A stretch of 36,165 nt of DNA from a virus: positions 1 through 36,165 of IMG/VR virus record IMGVR_UViG_3300002053_000009; one strand, 5' to 3'. The notes under the pieces were generated by a model. It was not told the DNA's origin, ran no database searches, and worked only from the letters and a program-made list of their open reading frames with translations. Position 1 is the stretch's first letter; each line of letters starts with the position of its first letter. The position numbers were made by a program, and so were the translations under genes. Positions 17,010-24,151 of the stretch are shown piece by piece.

Positions 17010-18032
17010 TTAAACACTACCATGAACAATCCCACAATTCCCATCATAATCAGCCATTAAAAACGGCACAGAAATCGTGAACACCTTAAATAAATGTTGC
17101 CAATTCGGCGACCCAGCCGGTTCCCAATCAGCAACTGTCATCGGCATCCCAGTAATAAGCTGGACAGTGCTTGAACTCATTTCAGCGAGGATAACATTAT
17201 CAATAGCCAAATTCTTAGAAACTCTAATATCTTCTAAGCCAGCGATCTGTAAAAGTCGATCTCTAATAGTTCCATTTACCGGGTATGCTGATGCATCACC
17301 AGTAGTATAATCCAAATTCAATCTAACTTGATATTCCCACGGAATATACAAAACATATGGTCCGAAATGATTAGCTTGGAAAGCCTTGGTAACCATTTCA
17401 TTCACATCTCGCATAATCTCATTCGGGTAACAAGTAGCCGCAGTCCATGATTCAGGAATAGTATATGTCTTCCTGCTAGGGAATTTCGTGTACCCATAAA
17501 TGGTAGATCCAGCAGCAACATACTCACCATTGAACAAAAGTTCCTCAAGTGTTCTAGAAACCGCACGAGTAGCTTCAGCCACTAACTGAGTTCTAAGCGG
17601 TAATCCTACTCTCTCAGCCATCGCGATTTGCTTAGTATTCACTAAAAAATCTTTATACGTGACTGCCAACGGAACTCCGATGGAATCAAACGCTAATGTT
17701 CCTGCTTCTCCTCTAGTATCAGGAGTCATAGCAATATTAGCATCTGCCATTTCGGAAATACGATCACGTGTATACACACTCGCAGTCATTCCATCAAATG
17801 TTACGTTAGTTTCAGCGCGTTTAGCAAGATCAGCAATCCCAACTAATTCTCGCTTAGCAACTGCAATTAATACATCATCAAAATACTTCCATGCCCGTTC
17901 TGGCAAACTAGCTAACGATCTGAAATTTTGCATACTAAAAGAAATACCATCATACACATTCATCAGAGCTTCAGAAACGGGACCAGACGGTGTACCGTTT
18001 GTGATAAGTTCAGTTTTCGTGTTAGTATCCAT
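17010..18032 (-). CDS. Major capsid protein
   Basis: A 340-aa HK97-fold capsid protein of the encapsulin-like/DUF6260 group. It has a short N-terminal arm, MPERAWKYFDD-like segment (LPERAWKYFDDVLIAVAKREL, about 43-63), E-loop region with RDRISEMADANIAMTP, and the conserved core (EEATRAVSRTLEELLFNGEY..., QIAGLEDIRVSKNLAIDNVILAEM, VAPFLMADY-like end). No N-terminal delta domain is seen; scaffolding is supplied by the protease gene upstream. The ribosome site is AAAGGGAGATAAA. Codon use is less AT-biased than its neighbours, as expected for the most abundant protein. Confidence 0.9.
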   Translation of the reverse strand: MDTNTKTELITNGTPSGPVSEALMNVYDGISFSMQNFRSLASLPERAWKYFDDVLIAVAKRELVGIADLAKRAETNVTFDGMTASVYTRDRISEMADANIAMTPDTRGEAGTLAFDSIGVPLAVTYKDFLVNTKQIAMAERVGLPLRTQLVAEATRAVSRTLEELLFNGEYVAAGSTIYGYTKFPSRKTYTIPESWTAATCYPNEIMRDVNEMVTKAFQANHFGPYVLYIPWEYQVRLNLDYTTGDASAYPVNGTIRDRLLQIAGLEDIRVSKNLAIDNVILAEMSSSTVQLITGMPMTVADWEPAGSPNWQHLFKVFTISVPFLMADYDGNCGIVHGSV

Positions 18033-18048
18033 TTTATCTCCCTTTATT

Positions 18049-18492
18049 TTATTTAAAAATCTCTACCCTTATTCTAGCAGGAGAAGCTACAGTAGTTATA
18101 GCTTCTAATGCACCACCAATTATACAGCCAGACACTGGTGTTGGCCCAATCTTTTTCAATCTTCCATCTGCATTACTAGTTAAAAAATCACCTATTACAA
18201 TTGATTGAGACGCAGCTAACCACGCCCAAATAACATCACCACCACTAGCATAAATAAGATAAATTTTCTCCCCGGCAGCATACGTATCTTCAATACCTTT
18301 CCCATACCAAATATCAGCTACAGCAAATATAGGTGAGCATGCTCCTCCAAGAACATTATGAGGTCTCCATCTCCCAGCAGTATTCCTTTTTACTACCATA
18401 CCTGGTGATATTGTAACCCCACTAGCTACTTTTCCTTCTAAATGTTTAGAAGCAGATGAAGTATGTATTTGAATTTGATCATCTATACCCAT
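18049..18492 (-). CDS. Capsid decoration-like protein, copy 4
   Basis: A 147-aa member of a four-gene tandem family. It shares the core ..SPIFAVADIWYGKGIEDTYAAG..., GGDVIWAWL and the C-terminal ITTVASPARIRVEI. It is the most diverged copy: the N-terminus MGIDDQIQIHTSS and YASGGD replace HC(V/I)KGD. It lies 16 nt before the capsid gene. Small beta-barrel proteins at this position are usually capsid decoration or cement proteins (DUF2190-like). That role is inferred. Confidence 0.7.
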   Translation of the reverse strand: MGIDDQIQIHTSSASKHLEGKVASGVTISPGMVVKRNTAGRWRPHNVLGGACSPIFAVADIWYGKGIEDTYAAGEKIYLIYASGGDVIWAWLAASQSIVIGDFLTSNADGRLKKIGPTPVSGCIIGGALEAITTVASPARIRVEIFK

Positions 18493-18504
18493 AATAAATA
18501 ACCT

Positions 18505-18942
18505 TTACATTATAGCAAGCCTAAATCTTTTAGGCTCAGCTGTTGTTGTGACATCATCCAAAGATATCCCCATACGAAAATCACCTGCCTCAGCAAATTT
18601 AAAATAACCATCGCTTCCTACAGATATCGATACAGCTTCAGCAAATCCAATAGTTTTAACTACATCTAACCATGCCCACACTATATCTCCTTTTATACAA
18701 TGCACCAAATATACTGTATCATCGTCAGCATAATAATCATCGATCCCTTTACCTTGCCAGATATTCTCGATTGCAAATAAAGGTGATATTCTGACATCCG
18801 ATACAGAAGCACATGTAACTTCATTAGCAGGATTTAATATTAACATCGCTCCAGGACGGATAATACCAGAACCTTTATAATCTAAAATTTTAGCACCTGG
18901 TGAGACATCAATTCTGATTGTATTATTGCTTGTATTAGCCAT
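18505..18942 (-). CDS. Capsid decoration-like protein, copy 3
   Basis: A 145-aa paralogue with core VRISPLFAIENIWQGKGIDDYY, VHCIKGDIVWAWL and C-terminal TTTAEPKRFRLAIM. Its ribosome site (GAGGTTCTT before ATG) is nearly the same as that of copy 2, which supports duplication of gene plus leader. It is separated by 8-12 nt from its neighbours. Function is inferred from position between protease/scaffold and major capsid. Confidence 0.7.
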   Translation of the reverse strand: MANTSNNTIRIDVSPGAKILDYKGSGIIRPGAMLILNPANEVTCASVSDVRISPLFAIENIWQGKGIDDYYADDDTVYLVHCIKGDIVWAWLDVVKTIGFAEAVSISVGSDGYFKFAEAGDFRMGISLDDVTTTAEPKRFRLAIM

Positions 18943-18950
18943 AAGAACCT

Positions 18951-19388
18951 CTATACAATAATAACTTTAATTCTTGCAGGTTCACCAATAGTTGCCACAT
19001 ATTCTGCCGCTATAGCAACTGTGAAATCAACTCCAACAACTGCAGATTTTAAATAACCATTTGCACCAGTAGCTGCCAAAGCGTATCCAATCAAAACGGT
19101 TTGTGCTGTGGTTAACCACGCCCATACCATATCACCTTTTACACAATGAACTGCATGTACTTTATCAGTCACTGCGTAAGTGCCATCAATGTCTTTGCCT
19201 TGCCAAATATTTTCAATGGCAAAAATCGGAGATATTCTGGCAGTTGAAAGGCTAGGAAATTCAAAACCTCCAGCTTCATCTAATTGCAATATTTCTCCAG
19301 GGGTAATATTACCACCTGCTGCATTTTTATCCTCTAGAATTTTAGAATCACGAGAAAGATGCAATCTAATAGTATTATTACTAGCCAT
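18951..19388 (-). CDS. Capsid decoration-like protein, copy 2
   Basis: A 145-aa paralogue. ATG 19388 (MASNNTIRLHLSR) is preferred over an ATG four codons upstream because GGGGGTTCTT directly precedes it and aligns with copy 3. It has core ARISPIFAIENIWQGKDIDG, VHCVKGDMVWAWL and the C-terminal GEPARIKVIIV. It is most similar to copy 3 over the central 40 residues. Confidence 0.7.
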   Translation of the reverse strand: MASNNTIRLHLSRDSKILEDKNAAGGNITPGEILQLDEAGGFEFPSLSTARISPIFAIENIWQGKDIDGTYAVTDKVHAVHCVKGDMVWAWLTTAQTVLIGYALAATGANGYLKSAVVGVDFTVAIAAEYVATIGEPARIKVIIV

Positions 19389-19408
19389 AAGAACCCCCAT
19401 TAAACAAA

Positions 19409-19837
19409 TTACAACACCGCAATTTTAATCCTTGCAGGTTCAGCAACAGTTGTAACATCTTCCATCGCATAACCAACAACATAATCAGTAGCACCAGCTA
19501 TTTTTAGCTTACCATTAACTGCAGAAGATGTTAAATAATAACCATACGCAACAGTTTGCGTTGTAGTTAACCAAGCCCAAACAACATCTCCTCTTAAACA
19601 ATGAACATAATGTATTGTTTCTCCATCTGCATAGTCATCTCCAATACCTTTGCCTTCAAAAGTATTTTCAATAGCAAAAAGAGGAGCAGCAGTACCACCT
19701 TCATTATAATGTGATTTAATAACAGGGCCTGTATCATGTTCTAGTAAATCTCCAGGAGTAATAACACCAGAGCCTTTCATCTCTAAAATTTTAGCTTCAG
19801 AAGAAACATGAAGTTTAATTGTATTATAAATTGCCAT
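19409..19837 (-). CDS. Capsid decoration-like protein, copy 1
   Basis: A 142-aa paralogue starting at ATG 19837 (MAIYNTIKLHVSS), which has AAGGAGATTTTAT before it. An upstream in-frame TTG would overlap the protease gene and is unlikely. It has core TAAPLFAIENTFEGKGIGDDYADGE, VHCLRGDVVWAWL and C-terminal VAEPARIKIAVL. It is the first of four copies after the protease/scaffold gene. Confidence 0.7.
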   Translation of the reverse strand: MAIYNTIKLHVSSEAKILEMKGSGVITPGDLLEHDTGPVIKSHYNEGGTAAPLFAIENTFEGKGIGDDYADGETIHYVHCLRGDVVWAWLTTTQTVAYGYYLTSSAVNGKLKIAGATDYVVGYAMEDVTTVAEPARIKIAVL

Positions 19838-19848
19838 ATAAAATCTCC

Positions 19849-21636
19849 TTATGCCCAACTAATTGGTGTAATAGGAACATATTTTCTAGTTTTATTAATC
19901 TGTTCCTGATTATAACCTTTTAAACTAAAATCTACATTGTTTTCAGCATTAACTCTTGTTTCATTTGCGTTTTGAATTTTATCTATCAAACAAGCAATAC
20001 CTTTTAGAACATTGGTATCAGAAGAAGCTAAAAATCCATCTGAAAATTTAACTTCATCATACGCTGAAATAAAATTAATCAATTTATCACGCTGTAGATT
20101 TCGTTCCCTAACTGCATCAACAAGCGCTCCTTTGATATCATCTGGAGCATTATTAAGATATTCTTCCAAAGTTACTTGCGATTTTTTATTAGTAATGGTA
20201 TTACTTTCAATATTTTCAACAGCACTTTCATTTTTTGCAATCTGCTTAGTCTCTCGCTCTCCCATACCAAACTCCTTTTCTAATAGATCTCTTGCTTTAT
20301 TTTGAGCCGATGTTTTGGCTGCTTCTGGGATATCAGCTTGCGCGCCCCTCCCAGAAATAACTGCTTTTAACGCAAATTCATTTAATTTATTCGTGTTCGG
20401 GTTAACGACCGGGAAGAATAATAAGTCCTCAGCCATATCAGATTTTGGATCGCCAAGTAATGACTTCGACGCAATCCAACTTTTAACAGCTTGAGGAAAA
20501 TCTTGAACACGACCAGGAAAATCTTCAGGCTTTGATTTGCCAGTAGCTTTAAAATATCCATTAACGTAATCTCCGATTTCTTTTTTTACCTCACCCCAAT
20601 CTATACTTTCTTTCCCAGTATAACTAGGTGTTCTTGAAGTCCCTAAAATATTATCAACTAATTCAGCATTAACATCGACATTTTCTTTAATCCATTCTTT
20701 AGCTTCACTCATTGTCCACCCCCCAGGGTTATCTTCTGTCTTTTTTTCAAATCTATAACTTTGTACTACCGCTGATTCAGGATCATGCCCTTTAGGAACT
20801 TTTGAAGCTTTTAATCTGCCAATAACGATTGAAATACCTTTAACTCCACTTAATTTTTTAGTTCTAAAGGTATCAGGTCTAAAATCATCTGGATCCCGTA
20901 ATCTAAATCTAATTTGATTCTCTGTTTCATCCCAAATTGCTAATACTGATTCTGCTAATATTAAAACAGGCTCATTGTTTAATGTACAATGACAAGAACC
21001 ATTTATGCAAACAATTTCATCATTCATAATATCACCATCTCGTTCATTATTTGTTCTGATTCCACATCCATCTTCCCAATTACATGCCCCAATATTATCT
21101 GGTAATATTGCTAAATGATCACCTATAATATTTACCATCGCATTTTCATATTTAACACCATTTATTTCTCCAGTATTATTTACGATATCTCCGTATGCTC
21201 CTATGCTAACATCTATGTTTTTCCCGGAATCTAATTCTTTAACTATTTTTTCACCTCGTTGCTCATGCAACCACAAGTCAGAAATTAATTTCTTACCTGG
21301 GGTATCATAACGTACATTAAAAACAAAACCAATCCATTGATTGTCAAAGATTTGAGGGCTATTAAAGGATTCACTATCGGTAGGATGATTTAACGCAGCA
21401 GGACGTCCGCGCCAACTATTCAAGCTTTTTTTTAATTCTGCTCCAGGAAAATATAATGCATATTTATCACTAGCGTTTTCAATAGAAGGATAATATGCTC
21501 CTTCTTTTATCATAATTACTGGGTAAACAAAATATCTTTCCCCTAATAAATTCTCCTTTTTAGGTTTAATTTTTGAATTATTAACATTAATACTGGATAT
21601 GGAATTGGTTATAAAAATATGACTTTTCTCTGACAT
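19849..21636 (-). CDS. Prohead protease (DUF2213) fused to scaffold
   Basis: About 595 aa from ATG 21636 (MSEKSHIFITN); AAAAGGAG lies upstream, and a TTG at 21690 would fall inside a promoter-like stretch. Residues about 35-195 are a DUF2213-type capsid maturation protease (ERYFVYPVIMIKEGAYYP, RPAALNHPTD, DVSIGAYGD, GDHLAILPDNIGACNWEDGCG). His84 and Ser144 are candidate catalytic residues. A second domain (about 225-330, IRFRLRDPDDFRPDTFRTKKL...QSYRFEK...W) is often found in such proteases. The helical, charged C-terminus is probably scaffold. It would cut scaffold and itself during capsid maturation. Confidence 0.85.
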   Translation of the reverse strand: MSEKSHIFITNSISSINVNNSKIKPKKENLLGERYFVYPVIMIKEGAYYPSIENASDKYALYFPGAELKKSLNSWRGRPAALNHPTDSESFNSPQIFDNQWIGFVFNVRYDTPGKKLISDLWLHEQRGEKIVKELDSGKNIDVSIGAYGDIVNNTGEINGVKYENAMVNIIGDHLAILPDNIGACNWEDGCGIRTNNERDGDIMNDEIVCINGSCHCTLNNEPVLILAESVLAIWDETENQIRFRLRDPDDFRPDTFRTKKLSGVKGISIVIGRLKASKVPKGHDPESAVVQSYRFEKKTEDNPGGWTMSEAKEWIKENVDVNAELVDNILGTSRTPSYTGKESIDWGEVKKEIGDYVNGYFKATGKSKPEDFPGRVQDFPQAVKSWIASKSLLGDPKSDMAEDLLFFPVVNPNTNKLNEFALKAVISGRGAQADIPEAAKTSAQNKARDLLEKEFGMGERETKQIAKNESAVENIESNTITNKKSQVTLEEYLNNAPDDIKGALVDAVRERNLQRDKLINFISAYDEVKFSDGFLASSDTNVLKGIACLIDKIQNANETRVNAENNVDFSLKGYNQEQINKTRKYVPITPISWA

Positions 21637-21674
21637 ATTTCTTATTAAAACTCCTTTTGCCGCAAGCATGAAAT

Positions 21675-21703
21675 ACAGTAGGACATCCAATAATCCTTGT
21701 CAA
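21675..21703 (-). promoter_or_regulatory. Possible promoter before protease/scaffold gene
   Basis: A perfect -35 hexamer TTGACA (21703-21698) is followed after 17 bases by a weak -10 TACTGT (21680-21675). Transcription would begin near 21668, 30 nt before ATG 21636. The poor -10 makes this tentative. Confidence 0.35.
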
Positions 21704-21894
21704 GTTAAAATTTGGTGGCCTTACACAGACTCAGATTATAGGCCTAATTAAAAATCAAAATATTAAATCCAGTTAAAATCAAAAAATGGGAAACCCTTTT
21801 TTTTTCTTTCTTTAATATAATACGAAGTATTATATTTTCTTTCTTTTTTTTATATATATATTATATATTATATATTATACTTTTCTTTTCTTTG
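21704..21894. other. AT-rich non-coding stretch with pyrimidine tracts
   Basis: No gene is seen. The plus strand shows long CTTT/TTTC tracts, a run of alternating TA (about 21850-21880) and one strong palindrome (separate entry). Such base composition can mark an easily melted region, but I see no clear origin signature. Confidence 0.5.
21814..21836. promoter_or_regulatory. Perfect 10-bp palindrome with GAA centre
   Basis: Arms AATATAATAC (21814-21823) and GTATTATATT (21827-21836) are perfectly complementary around GAA. The inner part, TAATAC-GAA-GTATTA, is nearly the same as the palindrome at 30272-30287 before the early operon. It may be an operator for a shared regulator. On the plus strand it could also form a weak hairpin before a T-rich run. 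Confidence 0.45.
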
Positions 21895-21972
21895 CTACTT
21901 TCTTTTCTTTGTAATTTTTTTCTGAATAATCTTTGGAGTTTTCTTTTTTTTCTTTTTCGATTTTTTCGACAT
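21895..21972 (-). CDS. 25-aa lysine-rich peptide
   Basis: A very short ORF from ATG 21972 to TAG 21895. About 14 of its 25 residues are lysine (it starts MSKKSKKKKKKTPKIIQ). It is supported by a strong ribosome site, GGGAGGGGGATTTTAA, between the stop of the 70-aa ORF and this ATG. A small DNA- or membrane-binding peptide is possible. Because the DNA is a purine run, a chance ORF cannot be excluded. Confidence 0.45.
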   Translation of the reverse strand: MSKKSKKKKKKTPKIIQKKITKKRK

Positions 21973-21990
21973 TTAAAATCCCCCTCCCAA

Positions 21991-22203
21991 TTAAACACCT
22001 GAAAATAAAATTTTCATTTTATTAATGTAATAAATTAAATATTTAACATAACTACCGGAACATTCTATTAAATCTTCAGATGGAAGAAGCTTACAGAAAA
22101 CATATGTAACTGAAAAAATAATTACCGCAAAAATAATCCATAAAAATATAATTTCAAAAATACATTGGTTTCTCTTAAATATTTCATACACAATGTTTCT
22201 CAT
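21991..22203 (-). CDS. Small single-span membrane protein, unknown (holin candidate)
   Basis: A 70-aa ORF with a basic N-terminus (MRNIVYEIFKRNQ), one hydrophobic span of about 25 residues (IFEIIFLWIIFAVIIFSVTY) and a mixed tail containing two cysteines. It has no clear ribosome site, which lowers confidence. However, the next ORF has a strong site immediately after this stop. No other lysis candidate is visible, so a holin-like role is a possibility based only on size and topology. Confidence 0.4.
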   Translation of the reverse strand: MRNIVYEIFKRNQCIFEIIFLWIIFAVIIFSVTYVFCKLLPSEDLIECSGSYVKYLIYYINKMKILFSGV

Positions 22204-22223
22204 TTTAACAATATCTAATATAA

Positions 22224-22313
22224 CAAAAAATTAAAAGCATTTTTTTAACTAAACTAAAAATTAAAAATATTTTTTAACCTGAATCAAAAATTAAAAGCAT
22301 TTTTTTAACTAAC
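22224..22313. repeat. Three 30-bp tandem repeats at the end of the MuF gene
   Basis: Units begin at 22226, 22256 and 22286, exactly 30 bp apart, each with AAAAATTAAAA followed by a T run and TTAAC. The first and third are almost identical; the middle one is diverged. Each unit contains a TTAAAA/TTTTAA dyad. The last unit overlaps the stop codon of the MuF gene. They may be iterons or weak terminator-like stems. Confidence 0.75.
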
Positions 22314-23321
22314 TTCTGGTAAAGAAGGTAATGCAGCGCATCTACACTGTGGATGGACAGGAATCATCCCTTCAATTTTATCAAGATCAAAAATCTTACC
22401 TTCTAATGGCCTACATAATTCACATACTCTATAATCACCTGCAGTGCTCCATTCAGCCTTTACTTGAACGGCGGTAATACCAGCATTTCGATATTCTTGG
22501 ATAGCAGCTAAATGATTAGCTCTAATAACTTCGGTTCTAGCCAAAATAGTTGCTCTAGTAATTCCTATTTTATTTACTCGATCAACAATATTCCTTGCTA
22601 TCTCCCTTGGATTTAACCCACGCACCAATCCATCAGCTAACTCTCTACTAATTTGTGCATCCATTGCTTTAGTTATACCTTCTAAGTCTGTGAATACTCT
22701 AGTATATACAGTTCCTATTCTATCAGAATGAAACGCACTCCCAAGGGTATCATTCACTGATATATCATCAGTAGGAAAATCATTTTTAGTTTTATTTATA
22801 AATGAAAGAAGTTCTTTATTAGCTTTGATATGTTGGCGTGCAAATATAATCCCACCTGAATATGCGCGCCTAATAAATGTATTTGTCCAGATTGGCTCTA
22901 TCCCTACGCCTATCTGTGGAAAATATACCCGTTGTGCCACAGATTTATTTTCCATATCAGATAGCCATTCCATAAAAGAATTTATCTTTTCTGGATCAGT
23001 TCTAAATTTGAACCTATTTATTCCAATAGGGAATAAATCTTTTAACCAATCATTTTTTTGTGCACTCACCGTAGATTGATTTTTTACTAACCCAAAGCAA
23101 TCATTATTTATAATACTTTCATTTATTATTTTTTTGAGCGCAGAAAATCTCTTAGAAAACTGCGTACTAAATTGTTTTCTTAAAGTTGTTGTTTTAGTAG
23201 GATCGCTAGATTTTAATAAATATAATATCCTATTTGGAGAAGTACTATCCCCTCTTTCTAATAAATTTGAGCGTATTGATTTCATAATTTGATTTCCTTT
23301 GATTGCATTAGACCAATGCAT
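22305..23321 (-). CDS. MuF-like head morphogenesis protein
   Basis: A 338-aa minor head protein of the phage Mu gpF family. The C-terminal domain has ATILARTEVIRANHLAAIQEYRNAG, then W-x-T-x-x-D-x-x-VCELC (Cys300/Cys303) and HPQCRC (His323, Cys326, Cys328), the expected metal-binding set. The N-terminal 200 residues are helical and divergent. The ATG is 7 nt after the ThyX-like stop with GAGG upstream; a second good start is M13. Portal-MuF order is standard, here interrupted by the ThyX-like gene. Confidence 0.9.
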   Translation of the reverse strand: MHWSNAIKGNQIMKSIRSNLLERGDSTSPNRILYLLKSSDPTKTTTLRKQFSTQFSKRFSALKKIINESIINNDCFGLVKNQSTVSAQKNDWLKDLFPIGINRFKFRTDPEKINSFMEWLSDMENKSVAQRVYFPQIGVGIEPIWTNTFIRRAYSGGIIFARQHIKANKELLSFINKTKNDFPTDDISVNDTLGSAFHSDRIGTVYTRVFTDLEGITKAMDAQISRELADGLVRGLNPREIARNIVDRVNKIGITRATILARTEVIRANHLAAIQEYRNAGITAVQVKAEWSTAGDYRVCELCRPLEGKIFDLDKIEGMIPVHPQCRCAALPSLPEVS

Positions 23322-23330
23322 ATCTTAACC

Positions 23331-24149
23331 TCAACAAGAATCTTCTTCTAATTGTTCAGCATTTGGAATATTTTTAATATAATCTTTTGTTACCTCTTTT
23401 TCAGGAGAATAGACATTCATGCTTTCTTTATCTTTAAATTTGGAAAATGGAGTATCCTCTTCAGGCCCTGGCCATGATGGCTTAGATTTAGCTTTATCTG
23501 ATTGGCTATTTTCAGTCTTTATATACTTATTATGAAGAGATTCAAATAATTCCGGGTAATCTTTAAATAAATTCTTTAAAAGTGGTAAAATAAGTAATAA
23601 CAAGTTCAAGTTTGATTTTCTAGAACATTCTATATCTATAATTTCTCTCAAATTTTTTAAAGTAGCCGTCATAATTAATTCTGTTTTTAGGCATAACGGC
23701 AACAAAGTATCAACAAATGAATAAGGTATCCCTTTCTTCACTAATTGAAAATAAAGTTCCTCAACTTTTGAAATAGCTGCTACCCAATCATTGCATGCTT
23801 GTTCATGATAAAATTTAGTATCCTTTTTACAGAATAAAGGAGCTATAACAATAAATTCTTCTTTATTTTCTAAATTAAGTTTTTCTTGGCTAAATAAAAT
23901 ATTTTGATGTGTTCTAATTTGCTGGCTAGTTTTTAAATCGCAGGTAAAATGTATAGAAGTTAAAATATGATCTAAAGCAGAATAATCATTCCCTTTCATT
24001 AAATTAGGTAAAAAACTTTTATAAGATTTTTCATTAATATTCTTATAAGATAAATCTTTTACACGTTCATTAAATTCAATAAATTTCAATTCACTTTCTT
24101 TATTTTCATTATGAGAAATTATAGTAACTTTAGATTTAATAGCTTTCAT
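23331..24149 (-). CDS. ThyX-like protein with degenerate active site
   Basis: A 272-aa protein. Residues about 50-205 follow the flavin-dependent thymidylate synthase (ThyX) fold pattern: the LDH...F motif, the signature helix, Y-x-x-L-x-x-x-GIP, LLP...T, and a final P-x-L-F. The hallmark RHRxxSxxxxSxRY is replaced by THQNILFSQEKLNL (residues 80-93), so both RHR arginines and the second Ser/Arg are gone. The conserved Arg of the ..AR.VLP motif is Asp147. It is therefore unlikely to make dTMP. A 65-residue charged, acidic tail follows. It starts at the portal stop (TAATAATG, site GGGGAG), so it is made with head proteins. Function unknown. Confidence 0.75.
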   Translation of the reverse strand: MKAIKSKVTIISHNENKESELKFIEFNERVKDLSYKNINEKSYKSFLPNLMKGNDYSALDHILTSIHFTCDLKTSQQIRTHQNILFSQEKLNLENKEEFIVIAPLFCKKDTKFYHEQACNDWVAAISKVEELYFQLVKKGIPYSFVDTLLPLCLKTELIMTATLKNLREIIDIECSRKSNLNLLLLILPLLKNLFKDYPELFESLHNKYIKTENSQSDKAKSKPSWPGPEEDTPFSKFKDKESMNVYSPEKEVTKDYIKNIPNAEQLEEDSC

Positions 24150-24151
24150 TA

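Noticed and set aside
19180-19428. Plus-strand ORFs opposite structural genes (here and at 17659-18108, 27261-27654)
   Set aside because: They are antisense to well-supported genes, lack ribosome sites and show no family pattern.
21841-21990. CRISPR array or regularly spaced repeats
   Set aside because: The CTTT/TTTC tracts are low-complexity sequence with no constant repeat and spacer units.
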